A DNA stretch of 64,000 nt. It comes from Lucifuga dentata. Its lineage: Eukaryota > Chordata > Actinopteri > Ophidiiformes > Bythitidae. Below the pieces are notes generated by a model. It saw only the letters and a program-made list of their open reading frames with translations. It was not told the DNA's origin and made no database searches. Positions 40,113-53,164 of the stretch are shown piece by piece (position 1 is the stretch's first letter; every line of letters starts with the position of its first letter). The stretch lies in assembly GCA_014773175.1 (NCBI GenBank), contig VXCM01002021.1, forward strand, positions 62,001 through 126,000, read 5' to 3'. A program made the position numbers and the translations under genes.

Positions 40113-41095
40113 GTGTGAGTCAAGCCTTGAGTGCTCGAGTTAGAGTCAGTCAAAAATATGAGTATCCATAATGGTCCAGAATTAACAACATCATATTTAG
40201 GCACTATTATGTAGCATATAAATACATAGAAAAAACAATTATAGTTAATATTATAATACATTAGTTTGAAATTATGCAAAAAAAACCAAACAAAAAAAAC
40301 CCCAAACACATTCAAATACATACAGTATATCAGAGCCTCAGAGCCTGAAATTACTCTCACACTGACTAAAAACTTGTATATTAGAACACAGCATCAAATC
40401 TTGTCATTGTCAATGTTTTCTGATATAAATGGTCTGTTTAAATGAGTAATTTTTGCAAAGATGTCAGTAAACAGGCTTATTATGAATTACCGAGACACAC
40501 AGACAATGCTGATTTTCTATTTGTAGCTCATTCAGCTCTGTTAAATTCCACATTATAAACAGACAGTTCTTCTTGGCTCAGGAGGTTTTAAGTCTCTGAA
40601 TGTAAACTCATAGCTGTGAAGCTGCTCTCAGAACAACACGCAGCTTAATGTGTTTCCATTCAGTGTCATGCATGTGTGGCTGCAGGCACATGCTGATAGA
40701 GCAGTTGGCTTCAAAGTGTGTCCTATATGCCATTTGTGTGTGTTTGTGTGTGTGTCCTGATGTAGGCAGGTAAACTGAGTAATATGTATTGGAAAAGTTA
40801 GTATCCTTGTACAGTATATGTTTTGGAATTGTATTGGGCCATTAAATTTCCTACTTGATGATCTTTACCCTCAGCTCAGTTTTTACTCTCATACTTTTGA
40901 ATTAGCTCAGGACATTAAAAAGTTTGATGACCACTGTGTAATAGGACTAGTAAAAGTTGTAAAAGTCAAAACTTTTGTTAAGCAGAAATTTTCACATGAT
41001 GTTTTCAAATCAAGTCCAAAGTCAATAGACTAGTGGATTTATTTGCAACTCAAGTGTGACTCGACCATGTGTCGCAAACTCAAGTCTAATGTGGC
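40113..41095. repeat. block bounded by GAGTC/GACTC clusters
   Basis: GAGTCAAGCCTTGAGTGCTC, then GAGTTAGAGTCAGTC near 40115-40150, is mirrored by AACTCAAGTGTGACTCGACC and AACTCAAGTCTAATG near 41046-41085, with CAAGTCCAAAGTCAATAGAC at about 41010. The inverted relation suggests the ends of an old DNA element, but alignment of the arms is poor. Confidence 0.3.
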
Positions 41096-42506
41096 TAATT
41101 AATGTTCATCTCAGCTACTGCAAAAAATTGAGTAGCTAATCTATCTAATTAGCATCTACACAAGCTGATGACTGTATTAAAAAAGGTACCTGAAGATATC
41201 ATCCCACAAACCATTCCTTCCATAAATGCTCTTCAACATCAGACTAGATCTAAAGTCAGAATAGGGTCATTTATTAAATTTCATTTATAAGACAGCACTG
41301 CTGCAATCAAAAAAGTAATACAGTGTAAAGGACAACCTGTAATTGTGATGGTGGGAATACTGCTTGCCCAGCTGTGCTTAATTAATAAATAATAATAATA
41401 ATAATTATTATTATTATTTTTTTTTGGGGGGGGGCGGGGGGNCGGGGGGTCATGAGTCATAAATCAATTTTGGCTGGCTGATTGATCTTCATTTCAATAA
41501 GGTTTAAGTATTCTTTAATAAGAACTTGTCTGAAAACTGAGAGTGAATTTACTCAGTTTAAAATATTTGCTGAAATATTTAAAATGCATCGCTTAAACCT
41601 CATTAGTTCAATCCATTCAATTCAAAGCAAAACTCCTGGACATACAGCAAAATCACTTCAGTTTTTGGTGCCATTTGCTGCTCAGCACCAAACATTTTCA
41701 AAAATCATCCAAAATGTCTTCTCAAAGACATTACACGAGTTACGCAGTAGTTAAGAGATGCTCACTGTACACATGCAAAACCCAAACTATACTGAGATCT
41801 TACAGCAGGAATATATAGGATTCACTTTTAGAGCAATAAGAGGCTATTTAACACCTCAAACATCTGTATTAGCAGTCACTATAACAGTTATTATAATGCA
41901 GCATTTGATATTTTAGGCTTCAGACTGTCTCATCTCCATAAGAACTAACCTAACCAGTACACTGACCAGTACAACAGTGACTGCTCTGACTTGTATTTGA
42001 TTTCCACTGTTCACACCAGTCAACATCAATCAACACCACTGTAAATGTAACATCAGTGTAAAAGTGTCAGTTTTTGACAGCCTTATACAGTAGTTTCAAC
42101 TGCAGCTCCTGTACAGGATGTTAAAGCTACTAAATGACAGTAAAACCTGTTTAAATCATGTCTTAAACACATTCATTTTGATCCTTTAAGTCCACTTTGT
42201 AAGTGAAATCACCTTGATAGTGTTGTCTGTATCCCCTTGATTTAGAAATGTGGTTTCATTATGTTTCATTTCAAAGAAGGATGTATTACTTTTGCAGCAA
42301 AATTGGGTGGGTGAATTGGACAAGACGAAAATTGGTAGGTTGCAAAGAAAAAAGAAAGCAAAGGAGATAAAGACAGAAATGATCAATATCTGCTTTACAG
42401 TGAAAGCTTTAAAAGAGGTTCTGGTCCTGACAGATTGTTTGACAAATTCATTATAGGTAAGACACAGTGCAGCGGGAAGCAGCACACAGCTGGACCCACC
42501 CCCCCC

Positions 42507-42523
42507 NNNNNNNNNNNNNNNNN
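42507..42523. other. assembly gap (17 N)
   Basis: Seventeen N between a C-homopolymer and AGCTGG. Apparent reading frames with X residues cross it. Confidence 0.98.
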
Positions 42524-42612
42524 AGCTGGACAACCGCTGCCCAAAGATTGGCAACAAATGGCACCATCACCATAGTCACAGCGACCCAACATCTTGCTGA
42601 ACACCCACCCAC

Positions 42613-42648
<36 letters not shown>

Positions 42649-44564
42649 GGCAGTCAAACACACAGCAGGCTGATGAAAATGTGAGTAAAGAGGGAAGCCG
42701 GCTGACAGACTCCACAAATGCTTCCCGCTTCTCTGCAGGTGGTTTTCTACTGACATCCCATCATTTGTATCCCACAAGGCATGTTTTGGAGGGTTGCACA
42801 ACCATATCGTCCTCTTTCATCTCTCTCCTTTGAAACTAAAAAAGCCTTTAGGCATGTGACTGACAGATGAAGACTCCAGAATCAAACTCAGAGAAAACAC
42901 CACAAGTAAACCAAGCAGCATTTTTTTTTTTTTTTTTTCAGGGCAAGGATGTAAATACATTAAAGTCAAGATTCCAATTAGTTTCTAAGTGCTAAAGGAG
43001 AATTTTTGCCACAGCCTTTCCAATGACCTGCAATAGTAAATAGGAGCCTATAAACCCATGATAAACTGAGAAAATTTAACTGTGGATCCTCAGATAGTTA
43101 TAAAAAAAATAAGAGACCAAGTTCTTAATCAATAAAAACAGAGAAACTGCTAATTTAAAAAAAAAAAAAAAAAAAANAAAAAAAAAAAAAAAAAAATCTA
43201 CACAGCACAGAGAGAATGGGCATACCTCCACACGTTTTACTGTATGCCATGGTACAAAGACATTTATGATTGAATTAACCTGAGTAATATGAAACAATAT
43301 GGCAATATTACATCAAACAGGGAATTTTGTGACATAATGTGGATTCTAAATCTTTTCAGCAAACTCTGATCTGAAGAGTTTCTACAGTTCAATATAATGA
43401 CATTACTCACTGTCTGCTTTAACAACATTCTTTCTACAAACATGATTGTACTATAGCACAAATAAAGAGGCTTGCATACTGTTATTAACATTGTTGAGTG
43501 CATCAGATTACAAATCCTACATCACTCTACAGGCAGTTGTAGCTCACATCGACATATAAAGTGTGTGCAAAAGTTGCTTTGGCACTGTTGAGGTCAGTGT
43601 CAGTGCCAGATGAGATAGGACATGATGAGTCTAATTCATGTGCAAACGGGAATGTGTTGACATCCTTTCATGAATAACCGTGGCACGACACTTGTGCATG
43701 TGTGGGGTTTCAGGCAGACTTAGATGTGCTGTATACAGTGTGGTGCTATGTAACCTGCCATACCTCACGAAGTTCATTTAAAAACATTTTGGCATGAATA
43801 TTATGAGCTTACTGAAATTCATTTATTGTTTCTGCCCAAACACTGATCACTGTCTTTACATTTCAACAAAATTTCCAAGCACATCAGAGTGCAAATTATG
43901 GCATACCAAATAAGAATCACAAGGTTAAGAATGTGATTGATGGCAAAAAGAAGGTAAATCAAATTTCAGTCTTCAGTATAAAAAAGATTTGCCTCAATAA
44001 TGCTTTTCACACCACATATTATTAGTCAAGTGTCCTATGTCCTAAGGCTACCAGTTAGCCCAAGGTAAATCAACCAAGTTTTTACCCAGCACCAATGAGC
44101 CAAGAGAAATTTGGAGCCACTAGATCTGTATCTGTTGCCACTAGAGATGTAAGGTTTTCTGTCAAATCATTAAACTGTTTTTCCTTATTTAGGAATTTCC
44201 TTATTTGAAGACCAGGTAGTATGAAAACATCATATTGGGTGTTGCAGTTGCAAGATTGAAAGCAGAGAATGCCTAGAGGTATATTTGCATTATTTTACAC
44301 AGCGACACAAGCACTTTAGTGGATCTCTCTTTGTCTCACACATGCTCATCTCCATAAACACACACAAAGTGCAAACTGTGAGGACAATTGATGAAGCTGA
44401 CAAACTCAGCCTAATGAGGATTTATCAGGTAAATTTGAGAATGATGATTAGCCAATTAACACTGGTCTCTTTGTGAAAAATGACATACCACTGATGAAAC
44501 AATATCACCATCAATATACATTTGTATAGTTCAAAGATCCACACACAGCATCAGATTTTAGTAA

Positions 44565-44566
<2 letters not shown>

Positions 44567-44598
<32 letters not shown>
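44567..44598. repeat. (GT)n microsatellite
   Basis: About 16 GT units. Confidence 0.95.
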
Positions 44599-44599
<1 letters not shown>

Positions 44600-45656
44600 T
44601 TCTGAGAGTGACTGCTTGTGTATGAGAGCAGCATGGGGCAAGAAAACTGCAATATGATGCGTTTTTATAGGCACATGTTAATCGCATTTGGCTGTAGGTC
44701 AGTACCCAGTCAATAGAGGTGTTCTTGGGGAGGAGAGAGAGAGATAGAGGGAGGGACAAAGACAGAAATGGAGGAGGGTGGGAGTGGGGACTCGATAGTG
44801 GCCTACTAACAAGACAGACTGTAGCATATGGAGAGCGTAAAAGAAGGATGAAAGAGAAACAATGTTCAGGATGGTAAATGGAGACATACAAGAAATGCAA
44901 TTGTGCATTTGGAAGTGGATTTTGAGAATGGAAAGATGAAAGCAAAGAAAACAAAGATTGAGGACAGACATAAAAAAAAACATAATAGAGAAATGTAAAA
45001 GAAACATGAGAGCAGAAAGATTTACAGAACAACAAAAACACAACATCCATCCTTCCAAACAACCATCCATCTACATGCAAGTAAGGTTTCCAAAGTGATG
45101 TGAAGCAACCATCTTGTCAAGCTGCAAAGTCATAACTTATCAAAAAATCTGCATGGAATTATCTCCTTAATCTCAACATTGAATCAACCCCCTGTTAAGA
45201 AAAAACCATTGCCAACAGGATACTCTAGGTCTTGAGTGGTTCAAATGCAGCACATCATATGTCGTGACTGGTCGTCTATTTAGCTTCTGCGGTTTACTCC
45301 AGATATTAAGAATGCAATTTACATACCTCAATATGTCTGTGCGTGTATCTTGTCAGTCAGTGCATGTAAGTTTTGCATGTAGTATTTTTGTGCATTTCTT
45401 TTGGGAAAAAACAGCAAATATCTGTGTTTCTCTGTATATATCCTTGTGTTTATGTGAATGTTCTACAGGATGTTAGTGTTTAAAAGAGCCTGATAACTAA
45501 AATATAACAAACTTAATTTAAAGGTCCACATTTTTTTGTTCCCCAGATGTCCATCTTTCCAACATAGAAAGACAAGCACCACTGCAACCAAACCCATTTT
45601 AGTTAAACCCAGCTTCCTTTGCCACAGATTTATTCAAGGCTAGGAAAACATGCTAC

Positions 45657-45815
45657 CTTAGGTGGGCTTTCAGATCCAGGATACTCTCTCTGATCCAGCT
45701 TGTTCCAGCGCTGCATCAGTTTAATGACTATAGGCTTACTGAAGTCCACCAGCTGGAAACCAGTCACATTAGCCCCACCATGCATGAACCTCTCCAGAGA
45801 TATGTCCTTAAAACC
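45657..45815 (-). CDS. gria4: gria4 exon 6: amino-terminal domain
   Basis: This 159-bp exon of 53 codons runs from [20 protein letters not shown] through [20 protein letters not shown] to [13 protein letters not shown]. It covers the lower lobe of the amino-terminal domain. ANVT is a potential N-glycosylation site that GluA4 shares. The acceptor is TTCATAG and the donor GTAGCA. Phase is 0 at both ends. The sequence is somewhat diverged from mammals (FSKPIV where mammals have FNTPMV), as expected for this domain. A 100-bp pyrimidine-rich transcript tract lies upstream, at plus strand 45816-45915. Confidence 0.95.
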
Positions 45816-47102
45816 CTATGAAAGAAAGAGAAGATGAAAGGAAGGGTGACATGGGCAGAAAAATAAGAGAAATGAAAGAAAAAGGCAGTGGAGAGGTGAT
45901 AAAAGACAGAAGGGGACAGGAGGATATTCAGGTGAAGCATGTAACACAAAAACAGCAGTTAAGACAAAAGACATATGAGGGTTATCCCGGGTTGATAGAT
46001 GCTAATTGCTAAAATCTTTCAGAGCCTGTCGAGTTTGACCTCAGCTCAGTCAACCTTTTCTCATCATCCCAGAGTAACTGCTGTGAAACTGACTTTAGGA
46101 ATTTAGGTTAGAGCGATGCTTTACTCGTAAAACTAGGCTTTCAGAAGGAGAGACAATTGATGTACTTCAGCAGTAAAAAAGGAAAATGTGACCTTTTTAT
46201 GTGATATTAGATGAAAGTTTGGTTTGGGAATAATAAAAGGCCACATTAAATTGGGATACATTAGGGTAATTAAAAATGTGTAGTAAAAACATTTGATATA
46301 AAGATAAAGGTGTGAATCACTCTTAAATAGATTTTCCCATTTATAATATTGCTTATTACNTTGATATAAAGATAAAGGTGTGAATCACTCTTAAATAGAT
46401 TTTCCCATTTATAATATTGCTTATTACAAGGGGATGTTATAATATTCGGTCTATAAACCAAAAGAAATATGCTATTAACTGTGCTTACCTTTGACCTGTT
46501 AAAATCTGTCAGTCTTTTCAGTGAGCAACAAGGTTTTGGAACACGCTCCCTTTGGAAATTAGGAGCTGCTCTATGTATACACTTTCAAAATCAAACATAA
46601 AATCTGGCTGAAATCTATTCAGATCTGTAGCCATGGATGAACTGAAGGGTATTGGGATTTGTCTTTTATATATTTTTTTTATTGTTGTTATTGATAGTGT
46701 TATGGATAGTGTCTTTTTTTTAAATTACTCTTTCTTTTCTTTTTTTGAGTGTTGGGACTACGGGTGCAAATTAGCTGTTTAGCTAACCCCGGCACATTTA
46801 CATTGCCAATATTTTATTGCAATGTTGATNAAATTAGCTGTTTAGCTAACCCCGGCACATTTACATTGCCAATATTTTATTGCAATGTTGATTAATGTGC
46901 ATGTCCCATAGATAAATGAACAAATAAGTAAATAAATAAATAAATAAATAAAGTGGTTCTGACATTGATGGAATCTGTCTTGGTGTGTATGTGTTGTTTG
47001 TGTGTATATGTTTATTGTGGGTCGACATTATACAAACTTTGTAGGATAAGTGGTCCAAATTAAACGAAATCAGTTAGTGGCAGTGTTATTAAGGAGTCTT
47101 AC
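45816..47102 (-). other. gria4: intron 5
   Basis: 1.29 kb. It holds the 67-bp duplication around the N at 46360 and a LINE 3' end at 46497-46951 that itself contains the 62-bp duplication around the N at 46830. A purine-rich plus strand (45816-45915) precedes exon 6. Confidence 0.85.
46497..46951 (+). mobile_element. truncated CR1/Rex1-like LINE, ORF2 end and 3' tail
   Basis: Around 46535 the plus strand encodes FWNTLPLEIRSC, then FKSNIKSG after a frame change, which matches the C-terminus of CR1/Rex1/L2-type ORF2 (WNSLPLEIR, then FKSKLKTWL in family members). It is followed by a 3' UTR with TTAGCTGTTTAGCTAACCCC and GTGCATGTCCCATAGATAAA, then an (AAAT)n tail. The 62 bp repeated around the N at 46830 is likely an assembly error. 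The element is 5'-truncated and dead. Confidence 0.6.
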
Positions 47103-47156
47103 CAGGTTCGCCACGATGTAATGATAACCCTTTACGTGTTTCCCCACACTGACAGC
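47103..47156 (-). CDS. gria4: gria4 exon 5: amino-terminal domain
   Basis: This short 54-bp exon of 18 codons encodes AVSVGKHVKGYHYIVANL. The 54-bp length equals the vertebrate GRIA exon 5, and GKHVKGYHYI is a hallmark of GluA4. The acceptor is CTCTAG and the donor GTAAGA. Both ends are phase 0, so skipping it would keep the frame. It is too short to appear as a conspicuous reading frame and was placed by homology and splice sites. A pyrimidine-rich transcript stretch, seen as AGAGAAGG-type purines on the plus strand, precedes the acceptor. Confidence 0.95.
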
Positions 47157-48393
47157 CTAGAGAGACAAAGAGAAGGAGACAGGAGAGAGAAAGAGAGAAA
47201 AAAGAAAATGTTAATTGGCTACACACTGATATTACGTGCAGTGTGGGGGAACAGAGTGAGACTCCAGCTGAAAAATATTTGAGACTCAAGAGGGTTAAAG
47301 GAGTGGCCATCCCTTCTATGCCTTTGTTCTTCAACCTCTTTCAACCTTTGCTGAACTGAGTATACACACACACACACACACACAAAAACCCAATATATAC
47401 TTAGGCATACAGCTACACACACCCCAGTCACAGCTCTGCAGTGCTGGCACTGGCTAGCATGCTCTGAGACAGAGACTGCTCTGTTTGCCTGTCCCTGCCA
47501 GCTGCACTGTGTGTGTGTTTGTGTGAGTGCGCGCGTGTCTGTCTGTCTGTTCATTCATGACAGAAGCCAATTAAGAAACAGTCTGTTTGTCTGTCTGACT
47601 TAAGCACTGCAGTCTGAGGACGCCTTTGTTGGCTCTTGGTGGGTGATATACAGTTCTGCTTCCTTCACAATGCAGCAGCATAAAAAGCATCAGTAGAGAC
47701 AATTACATTACATATGTCTACTTGAAATTTAAGTCTTACCTTTATGTAAGGTAATACGTACTTGATCTCCACAGACATATTAAGGAGTATTGCATTGGTT
47801 GTAACGTTCCTACAGTATCCCATATCAGTATCTGTGCTGTTATCAGTTAGTCTGCACATGGCTGAGCTTAATGGAGCATTTACTGTAACAAGACTGCAAA
47901 TGTTTATCCAGTGTTTATTATGAGTGTAATTTGATAGATATCTATAGACCAGCGGCATGGAGAAATACCTGCTATAGCCATACATCTGCTGTGCACATTA
48001 TTATCATATTCTAGTATTGCTTCAAGTTGTTAGTTCTTGTACAAATACTCTTTACTAACTATACTTAAGAGACTGGATCATGTATTTAGGCTATGTTACT
48101 TTATGTCCATCACTTACAATAAAGAGAAAACAGCATTTAAATATAATCCTTACAGAATTTTTTTTTTAACACAGCTATAACAGATTATCCAAAACAATTT
48201 TTTTCCTGAAGACAGCATGTGTGTGCCTGAACGGGACATTTTGCAAACATTGTGTGTTGTTGCTTTTACTATTAGTATGTGTATGTTTGTGTGTGTATTT
48301 GACAACTCTGCAGACAGAGAATCAGGGGTGATGACAGGTAGCAAAACCAAATATCATGTTACACTGAAACCTGGGTCAAAGCCACCACCCACC

Positions 48394-48434
<41 letters not shown>

Positions 48435-50004
48435 GTAACACCTGCGGCACCTCAAATTAAGGTCAAATTAAGGTCTGTCGCAAGACAGATGAACATGAAC
48501 CTTGACAAGCATATCATGCATGACAGTTTATGTCATCATACATGTGCTTGTGTGTGTGTAGTTTATGTGCCTGAGTTCTCTGCTTGTGGGCTATCATTGG
48601 TGCTATGTGATTATGTCTCTTCTTTGCTAAACCATGCACAGGTATTTTATAAGTCCCACTTTGCAATAGTTGAGGTGTATGAAGTAGTTAAACACTACTA
48701 TATTGCTCTCCATCCACATTATGGAGAAAAAAAAAAACAAAAAAACTTGAAGCTTGTTTTCTTTTCAGCTGTCAGAAAGCAGAGAGAGTGTTTTTTGCAA
48801 CTGACTGTCTCGTCAGACAGCAGACAGACACCACTAATGTAGGAAAGATATGTAATGATGTACTACCACTTACTAACAGGTAATATACAAGACAGGACTT
48901 TATGTTGCCTTTAAGATTCTTTGTAGTCTCAGAAGTCTTGAAGATAATGATTCCTCTTTTGTTCAATGTGATTAAAACAGTGTACTCTGATGTAAGTTAT
49001 ATTAAGTAGTAATGTATGTAATTTCAGTAAACCTAAATCTGTTCTCAGTGATATTTTTATTTATTTATTTATTTATTTATAGCTTTGTTTGGTTCTTTGG
49101 CTTAAAAATACACTGTATGTTGCCTCTCAGTGGCTTTCACCAATCCCTGACATAAAACCACAGGTAACTGTTTCCAGCATACAAACTGTGATAAGTACAC
49201 TGTATAGTTCATAACTACTTGGTGAAAAAAAATTGAGCATCTAGTAGCTAAAGACAAAAAAAAAAAAAAAAAAAAAAACAGTTAAAAAAAAAAGATAATG
49301 AAGTACTGGATATTTACTGTACATTTATTAGGCTCCAGCAGAAATCTGCCGTGAATCTGCTGGATGCGTAAGAAGGAATTTGCTTATACTGTACATTAGC
49401 CAAACCAATTTGACAGGATGACAGTCGCCAGCTGTCTGTCAGCCTATTTGGGTTTTCTGACCCTTTGTGGCAAAAAGTTAAATAATGCATATTTAAATTA
49501 AAAGGTTGTTCATTATTTTATCTAATGTCAATCTCACCATGTTAACTAAATGGTGTTGCGAAAATTTGTTTAGTTAATGTAAGCTATTAAGTCCTACCAG
49601 GAGCTGTTTGCTCATGCTAATACAGGTTACTGTGTGATTTTCCTTCCAGGTCCATTTGTTCTCTCAGATTTCAGCAGTTTTGTGGTCAGAGTTAGATTAC
49701 AGAAAAAGCAATCATGTCAACACATTTCCTTTCAAGTCAGCGATTTAGTCTGGCCTGTCTCTTGTAAACACCGTGACAGTAAGAGTGCCAAATGCTATAA
49801 CTATATTGGTACAAACTGGGTATTTAAGCAGCATTACATCTAAAATGCATAAAACATCGCATCAGCTTACAAACTGGTGTACACTGAGGCTAAGATGGAT
49901 TCATCCTCCCCAACATGATGTTATCCCTTGTTATTTGCTATTACTTGTCCGGTGTGTAATGCAGCATTACAGTTAATGTAGACTGTACTTATTAATTTTA
50001 TCAC
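47157..50004 (-). other. gria4: intron 4
   Basis: 2.85 kb. It contains a short CA run at 47366-47384, a CA microsatellite at 48398-48432, a (TTTA)n run at 49057-49080 and a poly-A run at 49254-49278. The rest is unique AT-rich sequence and no gene was seen. Confidence 0.8.
48398..48432. repeat. (CA)n microsatellite
   Basis: About 17 CA units. Confidence 0.95.
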
Positions 50005-50136
50005 CTGTTCCAGGATGCTCTGTAATCTCTCAGGCTCCAGGTCAATGACGTATTTCCTCTCCTGGCGTCGGTCCAGGTCCTCTAAGAGTCGACGGTATGC
50101 TGCCTCATTGAAACTCTCCACACAGATTGCACTCAC
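50005..50136 (-). CDS. gria4: gria4 exon 4, second half (split exon)
   Basis: This 132-bp, 44-codon, phase 0-0 exon encodes [20 protein letters not shown] followed by [19 protein letters not shown] and SILEQ. It matches the second part of mammalian exon 4 of GRIA4, where AICVENFND and LDRRQEKKFVID are the equivalents. The acceptor is ACACAG at 50138-50137 and the donor GTGATA begins at 50004. It contributes to the amino-terminal domain. The exon's own first bases, GTGAGT, look like a splice donor, so the 3' splice junction sits on an AG|GT proto-splice site. Confidence 0.93.
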
Positions 50137-50390
50137 CTGTGTAGTTACACACATGCATGCATGCACACACACACACACACACATCAAATTGTTATACACA
50201 TAACTACATAAGAATGCAGGAGTAGGTGCAATACTACCTGCATACAAAACACAACCAGAGTTAACAATGGCGTTTGAATAATTAATGACAGAGAATAAAG
50301 TGTAATTACGTGTATGTGTGTGTTTGTACAAGTTGCATTTGTGTATGCATGCTTGCATAAGGGCATTGGTGTGTAATTTTGTCTCCTGAC
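50137..50390 (-). other. gria4: extra intron inside canonical exon 4
   Basis: A 254-bp phase-0 intron between Gln and Val codons. The donor is GGCAG|GTCAGG and the acceptor TACACAG|GTGAGT. It holds a CA run at 50161-50182. Its length is not a multiple of three, so retention would shift the frame. Mammalian GRIA4 has one uninterrupted exon here, from my knowledge of the family. Confidence 0.92.
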
Positions 50391-50443
50391 CTGCCAGCCG
50401 TTCTGTCCTGCTCGCTCCATAATTGCCTGTAGTATAGCATAAC
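50391..50443 (-). CDS. gria4: gria4 exon 4, first half (split exon)
   Basis: This 53-bp exon encodes [18 protein letters not shown], the start of the segment that mammals encode in one 185-bp exon 4. The first Gly codon is shared with exon 3. The acceptor reads TCTAG and the donor is CAG followed by GTCAGG at 50390. Residues are close to GluA4 (LQAIMEKAGQNGWH in mammals, from memory). The downstream half lies only 254 bp away at 50005-50136, and 53 plus 132 gives exactly 185. The split is therefore an added intron, with no coding sequence lost. It belongs to the amino-terminal domain. Confidence 0.92.
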
Positions 50444-51897
50444 CTAGACAACAGAGTGAAGGGACAAAAATAGAAAAGTTAGTTGTATTAGATAACAAGA
50501 ATAAAGTGTTTATGTAATTATTTGTGTATCCATGTTGTCTGCAACTTCCCCAGCACATACCTACAATATATTTTGTACAATTCTTTTTTGGCAACACTTA
50601 AAGCTAACCATTCCCACCAGTGTTTCCAAAAGCTCATATTTTATCTCAATTACCACTATGTGTCTGCATAAAACGCTGAAACGACAACATGTTTCAGGTG
50701 TGCATTATTTGTCAGCAGATTTATGTGCGGGTCTGCTGAGCGCCATCAGCCCATCTCATTTACCAAAGCAATACCCTAATGTCTTCTCTGCAAAAGAGAG
50801 GATGAAGCACTTAGCACCCCACGTCATATTGCAGTGGAATGCAAGCGGCAATCCTTGACTATCACTTTATCAAGCTGCCCACCAAGCTCATCAGCAGTCA
50901 AAATAAAGTGCCACAACAATGAATAGACTGTCAGTTCTGTTGTGACTAATGCTGTAATTGATAGTGACACTTTACTGAATTTGAAGTTATGATTGTTTGT
51001 TCTGTAGAAGTTAGCCTTGATTCAAATGCATGCCATCTAGGAACAAATTTTCATTATCGTTAATCATTATAGGTATCATCGTTACAGCCTGGAAAAAAAG
51101 GTCATTGCTGAATGTGAATTGCCAGTTTGTGTGAAAGTGATGACGATGACTGTCAGCATAATGCGAGACGGAATTTAGATTGGACTGAAATTCCAAATTA
51201 ATGGGATCCTTGAGCAGCAGGTGGCAGTATAACTGACACTGACTTCCATTGTGTTGAACAGCTGTCTACACGTTGAAAAGTGACAGTGATGAGACAACTC
51301 ACTATCCCAGCAACAACCTGTGTTTTTCAACATAATGATCTCCTTTGCAACTGAAATTATCATCAAATTCCAAATAAATCTGCAATCCTGCTCTGTAAAT
51401 GCACATACACGCAGACTATCAAACACATGCCTGTATATGGATGGAACACCGAGGCACAGACATATAGCAAAGCTAAAGGACGCTACAGTGCAACAGTTCC
51501 AACTGTTGCCCCATTTTATCTGCTTTTGTGGAGGCAGCCATTTCCTGCTTGAGCTGAAACAAAAAGCACATCTGATCCTTCAGTAATAATAGCATGAGAG
51601 TTTTGTGCTTCTGTACACATGTTGTGTATTGGATCAGAAAAAAAGTGAAGTCAACCATTGTGTCTGGTTGTCAGATAGTCGTTTCAGCAGCTTTCCACAA
51701 GTGTTTTTTGTAAGTAAGAGTGTCTGTCTAAACAAATGTGCATGTGCTTAAGGTTGGATCATGTGCAAATTGTTCCTATGTATGTGTGTATGTGTTGTGG
51801 TTGCATGTGTTCTGTTCATTTACAGTATGTGAATGTATAGATAGATGCCTTTGGATGTGTGTGTACAGTATATGCATTCCTTATCCTGTAACTGTAT

Positions 51898-51923
51898 ATG
51901 TGTGTGTGTGCGTGCGCGTGTGC

Positions 51924-51972
<49 letters not shown>

Positions 51973-51976
51973 TGTG
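51898..51976. repeat. (GT)n microsatellite with CG interruptions
   Basis: Long GT run with GCGTGCGCGTGTGCGTGCG near its start. Alternating purine-pyrimidine with CG is Z-DNA prone. Confidence 0.95.
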
Positions 51977-52931
51977 GAGCATAACGGAGCAGGGAGCATA
52001 AAACTGATCACAGCGTTACTGCCCATTTTCCAGGACATTACCGGCAGCAGGGCCTGATGGGAGCCTATAATGAAGGGCCCTGCCTTGGCCAAGTCACGGG
52101 TGAGCANCCGGCAGCAGGGCCTGATGGGAGCCTATAATGAAGGGCCCTGCCTTGGCCAAGTCACGGGTGAGCACAACCCAAACTCTATGCATCCATCCTT
52201 TGCTCCATTTCTCTCTCCTTTCTCCCATTCTCTCACTCTCCTCCTTCCCCCACTACACGCTAGTGAACGGTACATATCCTGAGGCTTGTGATCCTGTCTG
52301 TCCGCTTGCTGCTCCTTCCTGTCCTTTCTCTAAGCTCTTCATTCCCACCCACCCTGCTGCTTCCCATCCACCTTGCCTCATTCTCCTCTGCTCTCCACAT
52401 TGCCACCTGTTCTTCTCTTCCTGTCCTTTTTTTCTGTCTTTTCTCTCTTTCTCTTTTTTATTTTTGGCAATTGCACCTCAAGGAAAAAATCCCAACTGAT
52501 TTTGTAATCTAGAGGCAGATCACTTGACAGCGCAGTATCAAGATACTGACAATCATTTCTGGAAAATTCTTTAGATTGGTTTGATTCTTGAAATAGCTAA
52601 AGCCATCTTTTGTTCCTCATAATAAATGTTTAGAATATTATTATGTCAACATTAATAGCTCTAGCTGGACAATGGACCAAACGATCTTATTGAGACATAG
52701 CAAAGCAATTATTTAATATAGTATAATAATGCACTGCGAATGGTGCTTGATAAGATAAGAAAACAATATTCAATCATCTTAAAACAAGATCTTCAGACTT
52801 TTTGGATTTCTGTTTATGCGGTGCTGGCTCTGATGTTCGCCTTTCTCTCCTGTACCTCCCTCTTTTCCCCCAGGTACTAACCCAGACAACCTGCACCAGA
52901 GAGAGGCTTGCAGAGACAGAGCATTTATATC

Positions 52932-52951
52932 TGCACACGCACGCACGCATG

Positions 52952-52993
<42 letters not shown>

Positions 52994-53002
52994 CACACAC
53001 GC
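52932..53002. repeat. (CA)n microsatellite
   Basis: CACGCACGCATGCACG leading into about 25 CA units. Confidence 0.95.
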
Positions 53003-53077
53003 AGAGTTCAGTTCCCTGACTCTCTAACACTCCACTATACGGTGATTTGGTCATGTTCGACCTGTGAGACAGCAAGA

Positions 53078-53108
53078 GGAGGGAGAGAGAAAGAGAGAGA
53101 GAGAGGGG

Positions 53109-53152
<44 letters not shown>

Positions 53153-53164
53153 AAAAGAAAGAAA
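53078..53164. repeat. (GA)n tract
   Basis: About 87 bp of nearly pure GA/GAA repeats on the plus strand. Confidence 0.95.

Larger units (their letters stand above)
39955..45656 (-). other. gria4: intron 6 (5.7 kb)
   Basis: It contains GAGTC/GACTC motif clusters near 40113-40160 and 41040-41090, a G-run with an N at 41442 and a 17-N gap at 42507-42523. A CA run at 42618-42648, a poly-A run with an N at 43177, a GT microsatellite at 44567-44598 and a purine-rich block at 44725-45020 follow. The remainder is unique AT-rich sequence. No gene was seen. Confidence 0.8.

Noticed and set aside
42186..42801. Frames with X residues across the N gap
   Set aside because: They cross 17 unknown bases and a C/G homopolymer plus a CA tract.
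51205..51230. Second CTCF-like motif (GCAGCAGGTGGCAG)
   Set aside because: A first-position mismatch and no informative location. It is listed only within the intron description.
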